Below are positions 26,292 through 35,473 of a stretch of 60,817 nucleotides of DNA, one piece after another; position 1 is the stretch's first letter; each line of letters begins with the position of its first letter. The notes under the pieces are model-generated. The model did not search any database. It had not been told where the DNA came from and worked only from the letters and a program-made list of their open reading frames with translations. The stretch comes from Streptomyces sp. G44. GTDB lineage: Bacteria; Actinomycetota; Actinomycetes; Streptomycetales; Streptomycetaceae. The stretch lies in assembly GCF_016905445.1 (NCBI RefSeq), contig NZ_JAFEXF010000019.1, positions 1 through 60,817 of the forward strand. Reading direction: 5' to 3'. The position numbers and the translations under genes are program-made.

Positions 26292-28709
26292 TCAGTCCTC
26301 GTGGCCGAGCTGGAGATCCCGCTCCGTGCGTCCGCCGCCCGCGACCTGGAGGACCGTGGCGACCGGCGGGTAGCCCGCCGCGATGACGGTGTACTCGCCG
26401 GACGACAGGTCGACGAAGCGGAAGGTGCCGTCGGGGCCGGTGGTCAGGGTGTCGACGACGTTGCCGGCGGCGTCGAGGAGCGTCACGCGCGCGTCCTCGA
26501 CGGCCCGTCCACCGCCCGCCCACACCGTGCCGCGCAGCACCGCGCCGCCCGCGAGCTCCACGTCCTGGCGGGTCTCGCGCGAGGCCTGCACGCTGACCGG
26601 CAGCGCGGCCGGGCGGAAGGCGGGGGCGCTCGCCGCCAGGGTGTACTCGCCGGCCACCAGCTCGGTCATGACGTAGCCGCCCTCGCGGCCGCTGCGGGTG
26701 GTGGCGACGACCTCGCCGCGGACGTCGGTGAGCGTGACGGCGGCGTCCCTGACGGGCGTTCCGTCGGCGGTCGTCACGGTGCCCGCGAGGCGGCCCGCGC
26801 CGCCGAGGACCACGTCGAGCTCCACGGGCCGCTCGCCGACGGTGACCGTGACGGCCTGCGGCTGGTGCCCGCCGGCGGCCGCGATCAGCACGAACGACCC
26901 CGATCCCGGTGTGGAGAGGGCGTACCGCCCGTCCTCGCCGCTCGCCCCGCGCCCGATCTGCTGTCCGGCCACGTCGATGAGGGTGAGGGCCGCGCGGGGC
27001 ACGACGGTGCCGTCGGGGTGCTGCACGGTGCCGCAGACCGGGACCCCGGCCGCGTACGCCGTCGTACGGGCGTGGGGAACGGTCACGTGCGGGGCGGCGG
27101 TCGCGTTGGGGGAAGGGACGCTGGACAACAGGGGGGTCTCCTTGAGGAAGAAGGCGAGCAGCGTGCCGAGGACGAGCACCGGCACCAGGTAGAGGAAGAT
27201 CCGCGGCATCGCGTCGGCGTAGGCCTGGACGTAGCCCTCGCGCAGCGGCGCGGGCAGCGCGTGGACCAGCTGCGGGGTGAGGGACTCGGGGTCGGGCAGG
27301 TCCGTGTCCGAGCCGGTGGGGAGCCGGTCGGTGAGGGCGTCGGCGAGGCGGTCGGCGAAGAGCGTGCCGAAGACCGCGGCGCCCACGCTGCCGCCGATCT
27401 GGCGGAAGTAGTTGTGCGCGCTGGTGGCCGTGCCGAGGTCGCCGGGGCGGACCGTGTTCTGCACGGCGAGGATCAGGACCGGCATGACCAGGCCGATGCC
27501 CGCGCCGAGGGTCGCCATCCAGACGCTGTACTCAAGACGGGGGGTGTCGGCTTCGAGCCGTGAGAGGTACCACATCCCGACGACGGACAGGGCGCCGCCG
27601 AGCACCGGGTAGATCTTGTAGCGGCCGGTGTGGCTGATGAGCTGCCCGGAGATGATCGACGCGCCGACGACGCCGCCCATCATCGGCAGCATCAGGAGGC
27701 CGGACTCGGTGGCGCTCGCGCCGTCGACCATCTGAAGGAAGGTCGGCAGATAGCTGGCCGCCCCGAAGAGGGCGACGCCGACGACCATGCCCACCAGGGA
27801 GGTGAGGTTGAAGACGGAGTCGCGGAACAGGCGCAGCGGGATGATCGGTTCTGCGGCGAACCTCTCGACGACGAGGAAGAGCAGGCTCGTCGCCACGGCG
27901 CCCGCCCCGAGCCCGAGGATCAGCCGGTCGTCCCAGGCGTACCGGGTCCCGCCCCAGCTGGTGAGCAGCACCAGGCAGGTGGAGGCGGCGGTGAGCAGCA
28001 GGGCGCCGAGCACGTCGAGCCGGGCCTTGGCGGTGGGCTTCGGCAGCTTGAGGGCGAGGGTGACGACGAGCAGCGTGAGGAGGCCGAAGGGCACGTTGAA
28101 ATAGAAGCACCAGCGCCAGGAGGCGTGGTCGGTGAAGAAGCCGCCGAGGAGGGGGCCCGCGACCGAGGCGAGTCCGAAGGCGGCGCCGATCAGCCCCATG
28201 TAGCGGCCGCGCTGCCGGGGCGGCACGATGTCCGCGATGATCGCCTGTACGCCGATCATGAGGCCGCCCGCGCCGATGCCCTGGAGGGCGCGGAAGGCGA
28301 TGAGTTCGTCCATGGTGCGCGACCATCCGGCGAGCGCGGAGCCGGCGACGAAGACGACGATCGCGAACTGGAAGACGCCCTTGCGCCCGTAGAGGTCGCC
28401 GAGCTTGCCGTAGATGGGCAGTCCGACGGTGGAGGTGAGCAGATAGGCGGTGATCGCCCAGGACATCCTGTCGAGACCGTGCAGCTCCCCGACGATCTTG
28501 GGGAGCGCGGTGGCGACGATCATCTGCTCCAGGGCGGCGAGCAGCAGGGCGAGCAGCAGCCCGAAGAAGACCATGCGGACGCGGCGGGGGCTGAGCGCCC
28601 GCGCCGTCGTGCCGTCCGCCCGCGGCGGCTGTCCCGCCCCTCGGCCGTCCGGCGGCGCGGCCGCCCCGTCGCCCTGCCCGGAGGTCTTCGCCAGCGTCGT
28701 CCCACCCAC
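26292..28709 (-). CDS. DHA2-family MFS drug exporter with three C-terminal carboxypeptidase-regulatory-like domains
   Basis: 805-residue protein. Residues about 45-540 form a 14-helix DHA2 (EmrB/QacA-type) proton-driven exporter with the [13 protein letters not shown] loop and an [17 protein letters not shown] motif. The remaining about 260 residues are three tandem CarboxypepD_reg/CnaB-like beta-sandwich repeats, each with a GTV...DG..V..A.VTL.D..G pattern ([45 protein letters not shown]). The GTG at 28709 follows GAGGGGAG; the open frame upstream contains the operator-like repeat. No regulator gene is adjacent. Substrates are likely cationic or hydrophobic drugs. Confidence 0.92.
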   Translation of the reverse strand: MGGTTLAKTSGQGDGAAAPPDGRGAGQPPRADGTTARALSPRRVRMVFFGLLLALLLAALEQMIVATALPKIVGELHGLDRMSWAITAYLLTSTVGLPIYGKLGDLYGRKGVFQFAIVVFVAGSALAGWSRTMDELIAFRALQGIGAGGLMIGVQAIIADIVPPRQRGRYMGLIGAAFGLASVAGPLLGGFFTDHASWRWCFYFNVPFGLLTLLVVTLALKLPKPTAKARLDVLGALLLTAASTCLVLLTSWGGTRYAWDDRLILGLGAGAVATSLLFLVVERFAAEPIIPLRLFRDSVFNLTSLVGMVVGVALFGAASYLPTFLQMVDGASATESGLLMLPMMGGVVGASIISGQLISHTGRYKIYPVLGGALSVVGMWYLSRLEADTPRLEYSVWMATLGAGIGLVMPVLILAVQNTVRPGDLGTATSAHNYFRQIGGSVGAAVFGTLFADRLADALTDRLPTGSDTDLPDPESLTPQLVHALPAPLREGYVQAYADAMPRIFLYLVPVLVLGTLLAFFLKETPLLSSVPSPNATAAPHVTVPHARTTAYAAGVPVCGTVQHPDGTVVPRAALTLIDVAGQQIGRGASGEDGRYALSTPGSGSFVLIAAAGGHQPQAVTVTVGERPVELDVVLGGAGRLAGTVTTADGTPVRDAAVTLTDVRGEVVATTRSGREGGYVMTELVAGEYTLAASAPAFRPAALPVSVQASRETRQDVELAGGAVLRGTVWAGGGRAVEDARVTLLDAAGNVVDTLTTGPDGTFRFVDLSSGEYTVIAAGYPPVATVLQVAGGGRTERDLQLGHED

Positions 28710-28744
28710 GTACTGCTCCCCTCGTCGCGCCTGCGCCGCCAGCT

Positions 28745-28763
28745 TTGTCGCATTGCGCGACAA
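28745..28763. promoter_or_regulatory. Inverted repeat upstream of the MFS exporter
   Basis: TTGTCGC-N5-GCGACAA is a perfect 7-bp inverted repeat, 35 nt before the exporter start. A smaller related palindrome GCGAC-GA-GTCGC follows at 28776-28787. The layout resembles TetR/MarR-type operators of drug exporters. The regulator would be encoded elsewhere. Confidence 0.5.
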
Positions 28764-28907
28764 CTGGGAGCAAGCGCGACGAGTCGCTCTTTAGCGGGGC
28801 CTCAAGGACGAATGCGCCGGTCGAGGCCCTACGGCGTACGACGGGAGCGGGCGGAAGACCACTCGAAACGGTGAGCGTGAAAACAGCCCGGAGGGGTTGC
28901 GCGGACG

Positions 28908-29351
28908 CTACTTCTCCACTTCGGCGGCGAGGTTGGCGAGGACGGCGTCGTAGATCCGCCCGAGGCCCTTGGGCGCGAAGGTCTTCTCGAAGAAGCCGCC
29001 GATGCCGCCCGCGCCGTTCCACACGCTGGTGACGACCACGCGGGCCTTGCCCTCGCCTGCCGGGGTGACGGTCCAGGTGGTGACCATCGAGGAGTTGCGG
29101 TCCTTCTCGACCAGCTCGCCGTCGGTGGGCTCGGTGACCTCCAGGAGGCAGTCCCGGATCCGCTTGCTGGTGGCCTGGAGCTTCCAGTGGACCAGGGTGC
29201 CCTCGCCGTCGCCGCCTTCGCGCACCTCGTACTCGCTGAAGTGCTCGGACAGGATCTTTCCGCGCGTGCCGCTGTAGTCGGCCAGTGCGTCGAAGACGTC
29301 GTCCGGCTGTGCCGCGATGATCCGCTCCGTGGTCGCCTCGACCTGCGCCAT
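28908..29351 (-). CDS. SRPBCC (START/polyketide-cyclase-like) family protein
   Basis: 147-residue small helix-grip protein. It begins VEATTERIIAAQPDDVFDAL, the standard first strand and helix of the SRPBCC fold, has alternating strand segments (GTLVHWKLQAT, VTEPTDGELVEKD, TWTVTPAGEGKARVVVTSVW), and ends with a long C-terminal helix. GGAGGAAG lies 5-12 nt before the ATG. Members bind hydrophobic ligands or lipids; the ligand here is unknown. It stands alone between the MFS exporter and the membrane carrier. Confidence 0.85.
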   Translation of the reverse strand: MAQVEATTERIIAAQPDDVFDALADYSGTRGKILSEHFSEYEVREGGDGEGTLVHWKLQATSKRIRDCLLEVTEPTDGELVEKDRNSSMVTTWTVTPAGEGKARVVVTSVWNGAGGIGGFFEKTFAPKGLGRIYDAVLANLAAEVEK

Positions 29352-29447
29352 TGCACTTCCTCCAGCACTTGGTTTATCGGGGAGTTCAGGGAGAGCCAAC
29401 CACCCGCCGCACCGGCCCCCCAAATCGGGGCCGCCGCGGGGGCCCGT

Positions 29448-30707
29448 TCAGGCGGGCAGCAGCCGCAGTGAGACCCAGAGCGCGACGGTCGCGAGGACGA
29501 GGGCGGCGGGTGTGGTGAGCAGGCCGAGCCGGGTGAACTCCCGCAGGCGGACGTGGTGTTCGTGCTGGTGGGCGATGCGGCGCCAGAGCAGGGTGGCGAG
29601 GGAGCCCGCGTAGGTGAGGTTCGGCCCGACGTTCACGCCGATGAGGACGGCGAGGACGGCTCCGGGGCCGGACGGCGCGGCCAGCGGGACCAGGGCGAGG
29701 ACGGCGGGCAGGTTGTTGATGAGGTTGGCCAGGAGCGCGGCGACGGCGGCGGTGCCGAGCAGCGCGGGCAGGGCGGTGCCGTCCGGCAGGACGTGCCCGA
29801 GGGCGTCGCCGAGGCCGTTGTCGACGACGGCCCGGACGACGATGCCGAGGGCGAGGACGAAGGCGAGGAACGGCAGCGAGGCCGCGCGCACGAGCGCGAG
29901 CGCGGTGGTGCGCCGCCGCAGGAGGGCGCGCACGGCGAGCACGGCCGCCACGGCCGCCGCGGCCCAGGCCGGGTCGATGCCGACGGTGGAGGCGACGGCG
30001 AACCCGGCGAGGGTGAGCGCCACGGTGATCAGGGCGAAGCGCGGCGTCCGGGGCGGCTCCGCGGTGTCGCCGCCGTCGGCCGGGGCGTCGAGGTCGGCGG
30101 CGAAGAACCGCCGGAAGACGGCGTACTCGACCGCGATGGCGACCAGCCACGGCAGCGTCATCAGGAGGGCGAAGCGCGTGAAGCTCAGGCCGGTGGCGGC
30201 GAACGCCAGGAGGTTCGTGAGGTTCGAGACGGGCAGCAGGAGCGAGGCGGTGTTCGACAGGTGGGCGCTCGCGTAGACGTGCGGCCGGGGCCGGGCGCCC
30301 ATGCGGGCGGCGGTCGCGAAGACCACGGGGGTGAGCAGGACCACGGTGGCGTCCAGGCTGAGGGCCGCGGTGATGACCGAGGCGAGCCCGAAGACGGCGG
30401 CGAGCAGGCGGCGCGGGCGTCCGGCGGCCCTGCGTGCCATCCAGGTGCCGCAGGCGTGGAAGAGCCCTTCGTCGGCGCAGAGCTTGGCGAGCACCAGGAC
30501 GGCCGCGAGGAAGCCGATGACGGGCCCGAGCCGCGCGGCCTCGTCCCGCACGTCGTCGAGCGGGATCGCCCCGGCCGCGATCACCACACCCGCGGCCGGT
30601 ACGGCGAAGACGGCTTCCGGGCGGCCGAAGGGGCGTACGACCGCGCAGATCAGCACCACGGCCAGGGCGGCGACGGACAAGGACTCGACGAGCATGCTTC
30701 CGATCAT
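29448..30707 (-). CDS. ArsB/NhaD-like (SLC13 superfamily) anion or Na+/H+ carrier
   Basis: About 419-residue integral membrane protein with 10-12 helices and ArsB/CitMHS-type features: LSLDATVVLLTPVVFATAAR, SNTASLLLPVSNLTNLLAF and a mirrored second-half LLANLINNLPAVLALVPLA followed by IGVNVGPNLTYAGSLATLLW. The paired N-L-x-N and N-x-x-P signatures on opposing half-helices fit ion-coupled anion carriers. No arsR or arsC is nearby, so arsenite specificity is not implied. The start is uncertain: GTG 30734, ATG 30707 and ATG 30695 are all possible. Confidence 0.85.
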   Translation of the reverse strand: MIGSMLVESLSVAALAVVLICAVVRPFGRPEAVFAVPAAGVVIAAGAIPLDDVRDEAARLGPVIGFLAAVLVLAKLCADEGLFHACGTWMARRAAGRPRRLLAAVFGLASVITAALSLDATVVLLTPVVFATAARMGARPRPHVYASAHLSNTASLLLPVSNLTNLLAFAATGLSFTRFALLMTLPWLVAIAVEYAVFRRFFAADLDAPADGGDTAEPPRTPRFALITVALTLAGFAVASTVGIDPAWAAAAVAAVLAVRALLRRRTTALALVRAASLPFLAFVLALGIVVRAVVDNGLGDALGHVLPDGTALPALLGTAAVAALLANLINNLPAVLALVPLAAPSGPGAVLAVLIGVNVGPNLTYAGSLATLLWRRIAHQHEHHVRLREFTRLGLLTTPAALVLATVALWVSLRLLPA

Positions 30708-30751
30708 GCAACGTGGGTACGTCCCGCCCGTCACCGGACCCGGTGATTCCG

Positions 30752-31294
30752 CTAGCGGCGGGACGCCTGCGGCACGGTCGCCCGGAAGCGGGCGGTCGTA
30801 CCGTCGTCGCTCCAGCGGTGCAGCCCGGCCTTCTCCAGGACGCGCAGGGAGGCGGGGTTGGTCCGCTCGACGTCGGCGTACACGGTGGTGACGTCCGGCA
30901 GGGTCAGGGCGTGCGCCACCAGGGCGCGGGCGGCCTCCGGGGCGTAACCGCGACCGCGCCGCGAGGCGACGACGCCGTAGCCGAACTCCACGGAGCCCCC
31001 GCTCGGCGGCCAGAGCAGGCTGATGGAACCGACCACCAGCCCGCTGTCCTGTTCGACGATCAGCCGGTGGCCGTGCGCGCCGGGGTCACCGGGGCCTTCG
31101 GCGATCTGCCCGGCGATGACACCCGCGATCACGCGGTCGCCCTCGGCGGGGAAGTCCTCGGCCCAGTGCGCCGCCCGGCGGTCGGCGAGGACGTCCGCGA
31201 CGTCGGCCGGGGACCAGTTCCGCAGCAGCAGGCGCTCGGTGGTCAGCTCGGCGGGGGCGAAAGGGGAGGAAACGAGAAAGGGACAGGAAGACAC
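30752..31294 (-). CDS. GNAT N-acetyltransferase (RimJ/RimL type)
   Basis: 180-residue acetyltransferase. It opens with LTTERLLLRNWSPADVADVL, typical of the RimJ/RimL branch, and contains the acetyl-CoA-binding VVASRRGRGYAPEAARALVA loop (R/QxxGxG/A) near residue 110 and VERTNPASLRVLEKAGLHRW near 147. GTG 31294 has GGAG upstream. The substrate is unknown; it could be a ribosomal protein N-terminus or a small amine. It diverges from the radical SAM gene. Confidence 0.88.
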   Translation of the reverse strand: MSSCPFLVSSPFAPAELTTERLLLRNWSPADVADVLADRRAAHWAEDFPAEGDRVIAGVIAGQIAEGPGDPGAHGHRLIVEQDSGLVVGSISLLWPPSGGSVEFGYGVVASRRGRGYAPEAARALVAHALTLPDVTTVYADVERTNPASLRVLEKAGLHRWSDDGTTARFRATVPQASRR

Positions 31295-31501
31295 GCGGCA
31301 CTCCAGATCGTTCGGGACGACCGGGCCGCTCGTGGGGAGCCTGCTTCTTCAGGCTCGCGCGGCCCGGACAAGGACATGGCGACGAAGCGTCCGGCGGACC
31401 ATATTCATCGACCTCCTCGTCCCGGCAGAGCCAGCGCGCGAGCCGCGCTTGACAGGACGCTATCAAACGCCGTCGGGAGACTTCGGTTCGCACGATCAAG
31501 G

Positions 31502-31519
31502 GAACATGTGTTCTATTCT
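31502..31519 (+). promoter_or_regulatory. LexA-type SOS box before the radical SAM gene
   Basis: GAACATGTGTTC (31502-31513) is a perfect GAAC-N4-GTTC core of the actinobacterial LexA box, immediately followed by a TATTCT -10-like hexamer (31514-31519) 26 nt before the start codon. LexA bound here would cover the promoter. Confidence 0.72.
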
Positions 31520-31545
31520 GAGGTCAGTGCTACCGAGGAGGCGTC

Positions 31546-32583
31546 ATGCGCTGGGAGAACCTCTCCGACGGACCGCGTCAGGGCACCGCAGATGCCGCGC
31601 TGTTCGGCGCGGACGCGGTCACGACACGGACCTTCGACACGCCGGAGTTCGCGGGCATCACCTTCCACGAGATCCGGGCCCGCTCGATCCTGAACCGCGT
31701 GCCGGGCGCGTCCCGCATGCCGTTCGAATGGACGGTCAACCCCTACCGGGGCTGCACGCACGCGTGCGTCTACTGCTTCGCGCGCAAGACCCACAGCTAT
31801 CTGGACCTGGACACCGGCATCGGGTTCGACAGCCAGATCGTCGTCAAGGTCAACGCCGCCGAACTGCTGCGCCGCCAGCTCGCCTCGCCCCGCTGGCACG
31901 GCGACCACATCGCCATGGGCACGAACGTCGACTGCTACCAGCGCGCGGAGGGCCGCTACCGCCTGATGCCGGGCATCATCGAGGCACTGCGCGACCGCGG
32001 CAACCCCTTCTCGATCCTCACCAAGGGCACGCTGATCCTGCGCGACCTCGATCTGCTGCGGCAGGCCGCGGCCGTGACGGACGTCGGCATCTCCGTCTCC
32101 GTCGGCTTCACCGACCACGAGCTGTGGCGCACCGTCGAGCCGGGCACGCCCGCTCCCGAGCGGCGCCTGGACGTGGTCCGCACCCTGACCGGGCACGGCA
32201 TCGGCTGCGGGGTCCTGATGGCGCCCGTGATCCCGTTCCTGGGCGACCACCCCGACCAGCTGCGCGCCACGGTGCGGGCCATCGCCGCGTCCGGCGCGAC
32301 CTCCGTGACCCCCCTCGTCCTGCATCTGCGGCCCGGCGCGCGCGAGTGGTTCATGGCATGGGTGGGACAGCACCATCCGCATCTGGTGCGGCGGTACGAG
32401 CGGCTGTACGCGGAGGGGGCCTACGCCCCGAAGTGGTACCAGCGCCGCGTCACCCGGCACGTGCACGAGCTCGCCGAGGAGTTCGGCATCGGCCCCACGC
32501 GCGCGGGCGCCCCGCGACGCGTCGGGGTCCCCGGCGAGCCGGAGCAGCCGACCGCGGGGCCCACCCAGCTCACGCTCCTGTGA
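31546..32583 (+). CDS. Rv2578c-family radical SAM protein
   Basis: 345-residue radical SAM protein of the SplB-related Rv2578c group. The [4Fe-4S] motif CTHACVYC (CxxxCxxC) is near residue 67, preceded by the family hallmark NPYRGC. Later blocks GDHIAMGTNVDCYQ, FSILTKGTLILRD and YAPKWYQRRV are also typical. The mycobacterial relative is a known LexA/DNA-damage-induced gene, and a LexA-type box sits just upstream here. This points to a role in DNA repair or damage response, though the reaction is unknown. GAGGAGG precedes the ATG. Confidence 0.9.
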   Translation: MRWENLSDGPRQGTADAALFGADAVTTRTFDTPEFAGITFHEIRARSILNRVPGASRMPFEWTVNPYRGCTHACVYCFARKTHSYLDLDTGIGFDSQIVVKVNAAELLRRQLASPRWHGDHIAMGTNVDCYQRAEGRYRLMPGIIEALRDRGNPFSILTKGTLILRDLDLLRQAAAVTDVGISVSVGFTDHELWRTVEPGTPAPERRLDVVRTLTGHGIGCGVLMAPVIPFLGDHPDQLRATVRAIAASGATSVTPLVLHLRPGAREWFMAWVGQHHPHLVRRYERLYAEGAYAPKWYQRRVTRHVHELAEEFGIGPTRAGAPRRVGVPGEPEQPTAGPTQLTLL

Positions 32584-32601
32584 GAACCGCGTCAGACCTC
32601 C

Positions 32602-32661
32602 GTCAAGAACACCGTCAAGAACACCGCCAAGAACACCGGCGAGAACACCGCCAAGAACACC
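32602..32661. repeat. Five tandem 12-bp repeats
   Basis: Five head-to-tail units of GTCAAGAACACC with variants (GCCAAGAACACC, GGCGAGAACACC) lie between the radical SAM stop and the peptidase gene. They begin 19 nt after the stop. Function unknown. Confidence 0.85.
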
Positions 32662-32813
32662 GTGACAGGAACGCCTGCTCCCTTTCGGGGACGGCGGCCT
32701 GCTCCTTTCAGGTCGTTCCTCGACAGAACAGCCGCTTCCGGGCGGGGTTTCCGGGACGATGCGCCCGAGGCCGTGGCGTACCCGGCCCCGCACCCTCCGC
32801 CCTGGGAAGCCTG

Positions 32814-34403
32814 ATGAAGAAACGCGCCGTCGCCCTCTGCTCCCTCGCCGCGCTGACCGGAGCGGCGGTACCGGCCGCCGTGCTCCCGCCCGCGGCGAGC
32901 GCGGCGCCCTCCCCGCGCACCGCGCAGACCGCCCCGGCGGCCCCGCCCGCGTGGAAGAAGTGCGCCACGAAGGCCCACCCGTCGCTCCAGTGCGCGTCGC
33001 TGGAGGTCCCGCTCGACCACCGGCTGCCGGCCGGCGAACGGATCACCCTCGCCCTGTCGCGCGTCCCGCACACCGCGCAGGCGTTCCAGGGGCCGCTCCT
33101 GGTGAACCCAGGCGGTCCGGGCGGCAGTGGGCTGACCATGGCCGGGACCGTGGCGAAGGCGCTGCCGAAGGAGGTGGCGGCACAGTACGACATCATCGGC
33201 TTCGACCCGCGCGGCGTCGGAAGGAGCGAGCCCGCCCTCAACTGCCGCCCAGGGCACTCCACCCCGGTGCGGCCGGCCAGCGTCCCGGACACGCCCGCCC
33301 TGGAGCGGGCCAACCTCGACCGGGCACGCGCCTTCGCCCGGGCGTGCGCCGCGAAGTACGCGGCGGTGCTGCCGTTCATCGACACGGTGAGCACGGCCCG
33401 GGACATGGACGCCATCCGCGCGGCCCTCGGCGCGCCGCGCCTGAGCTATCTCGGCTACTCGTACGGCACGTATCTCGGCGCCGTCTACGGCAAGCTCCAC
33501 CCGCACCGCGTGCGCCGCATGGCGCTCGACTCCGTGGTCGACCCGACGAGGGTGTGGTACGCCGCCAACCTCCGGCAGAACCAGGCCTTCGACGCCCGCC
33601 ACAAGGCCTTCATGGCCTGGATCGCCCGGCACGACTCCGCGTACGGCCTCGGCAAGGATCCCGCGAAGGTCGAGGCACAGTGGTACGCGATGCGGCGCGC
33701 GCTGGCCGAGCGGCCCGCGGGCGGCAAGGTGGGCGCCGCCGAGCTGGAGGACACCTTCCTCCCCGGCGGCTACACCAACCGCTACTGGCCGCACCTGGCC
33801 GCCGCCTTCGCGGCGTACGCGAACGGCGAGGACACCGCCCCGCTCCTGAAGGCGTACGAGACCTTCGGTGCGAGCGGCACCTCGGGCGAGAACACGTACA
33901 GCGTCTACGCGGCCGTGCAGTGCAGGGACGCGCAGTGGCCGCGCGACTGGCGGACCTGGCGCGAGGACCACGCGCGGGTCCACGCCACAGCACCGTTCGC
34001 CACCTGGAACAACGCCTGGTACAACGCGCCGTGCGCGTTCTGGCCCACGCACCGCCTCAGCCCGCCGGACGTCTCCAACTCCGCGCTGGGCCCGGTCCTG
34101 CTCTTCCAGTCGACCGGCGACCCGGCCACTCCGTACGACGGCGCCGTCACCATGCACCGCAAGCTGCGCGGTTCCCGCCTGGTGGTCGAGCGGGGCGGCG
34201 GCAACCACGGCGTCACGTTGCGCGGCAACGCCTGCCTGGACCGGCACTTGGCGGCGTACCTGGCGACCGGCGAGGCGCCCTCCGGCAGCGGTGAGGCGGA
34301 CGCGGAGTGCGCGGCGCCGCCCGACCCGAAGCCGTCACGCGCCCGTCAAGGCACCTCCGGGCGCGGGGCGTTGTCAGTGCCGTGGTCCACCATGGGGGCA
34401 TGA
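32814..34403 (+). CDS. Secreted alpha/beta-hydrolase, tripeptidyl aminopeptidase-like
   Basis: 529-residue secreted serine peptidase of the SlpD/Tap group common in streptomycetes. The signal peptide (LCSLAALTGAAVPAAVLPPAASA) is followed by LEVPLDHRLP, the oxyanion LLVNPGGPGGSG and the nucleophile motif YLGYSYGTYLG (GxSxG). A TAP-like C-terminal lobe carries LLFQSTGDPATPYDGA and the catalytic-His region ERGGGNHGVTLRG. It removes short peptides from protein N-termini outside the cell. The frame is open upstream, but ATG 32814 gives the only good signal peptide. Its stop overlaps the RidA start by 4 nt. Confidence 0.92.
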   Translation: MKKRAVALCSLAALTGAAVPAAVLPPAASAAPSPRTAQTAPAAPPAWKKCATKAHPSLQCASLEVPLDHRLPAGERITLALSRVPHTAQAFQGPLLVNPGGPGGSGLTMAGTVAKALPKEVAAQYDIIGFDPRGVGRSEPALNCRPGHSTPVRPASVPDTPALERANLDRARAFARACAAKYAAVLPFIDTVSTARDMDAIRAALGAPRLSYLGYSYGTYLGAVYGKLHPHRVRRMALDSVVDPTRVWYAANLRQNQAFDARHKAFMAWIARHDSAYGLGKDPAKVEAQWYAMRRALAERPAGGKVGAAELEDTFLPGGYTNRYWPHLAAAFAAYANGEDTAPLLKAYETFGASGTSGENTYSVYAAVQCRDAQWPRDWRTWREDHARVHATAPFATWNNAWYNAPCAFWPTHRLSPPDVSNSALGPVLLFQSTGDPATPYDGAVTMHRKLRGSRLVVERGGGNHGVTLRGNACLDRHLAAYLATGEAPSGSGEADAECAAPPDPKPSRARQGTSGRGALSVPWSTMGA

Positions 34404-34798
34404 GCCGACTGACCCGCATCAGCGCCCCCGAGGGCGTCGCCCCCGCCACCGCGTACACGCACGTCGTCATGGGGACGGGCCGCTTCATAGCGGTCTCCGG
34501 CCAGTTGGCCCTGGACGAGGACGGCGAGCTGGTCGGCGAGGGCGACGCGGCGGCGCAGGCCCGGCAGGTGTTCGAGAACCTGCGGCGCTGCCTCGCGGCG
34601 GCGGGCGCCACCTTCGACGACGTGGTGAAGCTGACGTACTTCGTGACGGACATGGCGCACCTGCCGGCCGTCCGCGCGGCACGGGACGCCTTCCTGGACT
34701 CCGACCGGCTCCCCGCGTCCTCGGCGGTACAGGTCGCCTCGCTGGTGGCCCCGGAGTTCCTGATGGAGATCGAGGCGTTCGCGGTGGTGGGCGAGTAG
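34400..34798 (+). CDS. ridA: RidA/YjgF family enamine/imine deaminase
   Basis: 132-residue member of the RidA (YjgF/YER057c/UK114) family. It has the usual SGQLALDEDGELVG segment, QARQVFENLRRCLAAAGATF, DDVVKLTYFVTDM and the terminal ASLVAPEFLMEIEAFAVV. Canonical RidA hydrolyses reactive 2-aminoacrylate-type enamines formed by PLP enzymes. The conserved active-site Arg of true RidA is not obvious in the C-terminal strand, so it may be a paralogue of the family. ATG overlaps the peptidase stop (ATGA). Confidence 0.85.
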   Translation: MSRLTRISAPEGVAPATAYTHVVMGTGRFIAVSGQLALDEDGELVGEGDAAAQARQVFENLRRCLAAAGATFDDVVKLTYFVTDMAHLPAVRAARDAFLDSDRLPASSAVQVASLVAPEFLMEIEAFAVVGE

Positions 34799-34903
34799 CC
34801 GCCTGCGGCCGTGTGTCCAGGGGGCAGCGAACTGCGCGCCCAGCTCCCGCCCACCGCAGACCGCTGAACGACCCGCACGAACTGAACCCCGCCCCGCCCC
34901 ACC

Positions 34904-35473
34904 TCACTCCGGCAGCCGCGCCAGCGCCGCCGCCGCCGCTGCCGCGAGGCGGGGGTGGGCGCCTGCCTCCGTCAGGACCGGGCGGGCCCGCGCGTCGCCC
35001 AGGGCGCCCAAGCCCTCCACGCAGGCGAGCGCGATCTTGCCGAAGGGGTCGTGCGGGGCGAGCCGTCGGCGCAGGGTGGTGATCAGGGCGGGCACCGACT
35101 CCGGGGCGCGCAGCTCCGTCAGCAGCCGCACGGGATGCAGGGCGTAGGCGACGCGGAGTTCGTTCGTCGCGAGGGCCGCCGCCGCGCGGGCGGTCCGCGG
35201 GTCGCCGAGCCGCGCCAGCGCGTACGCCGCCGCCGCGCACCGCGGCGGATCCCGGTGGTTGAGGAGCAGGACGAGCGACTCGAAGGCCCTGCGGTCGCCG
35301 GCGACACCGAGCCGGAACGCCGCCAGCTCCCGCGCCCACAGCGGCCGGCCGGGAGAGACCAGGACCTCGGCCAGCTCGTCGAGATCACTGGTGGCGGCCA
35401 GCTCCTCGTACTCCCGCGAGGCACCCGCCTCGGCCCGTAAACGCCCGGTCACCGTCCGCAACTCCTCATCCAT
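34904..35473 (-). CDS. HEAT-repeat protein
   Basis: 189-residue all-helical protein. Repeating units such as PLWARELAAFRLGVAGDRRA, CAAAAYALARLGDPRTARAA and ALACVEGLGALGDARARPVL fit PBS-lyase-type HEAT repeats, about four to five in total. There is no catalytic motif. Such proteins serve as scaffolds or adaptors, and streptomycetes have several. The ATG at 35473 opens with MDEELRTV. It stands alone, convergent with ridA. Confidence 0.85.
   Translation of the reverse strand: MDEELRTVTGRLRAEAGASREYEELAATSDLDELAEVLVSPGRPLWARELAAFRLGVAGDRRAFESLVLLLNHRDPPRCAAAAYALARLGDPRTARAAAALATNELRVAYALHPVRLLTELRAPESVPALITTLRRRLAPHDPFGKIALACVEGLGALGDARARPVLTEAGAHPRLAAAAAAALARLPE

Noticed and set aside
31023..32813. 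N-terminal extension of the secreted peptidase frame by 597 codons
   Set aside because: The extension overlaps the radical SAM gene in another frame and is Arg/Ala-rich. ATG 32814 gives a proper signal peptide.
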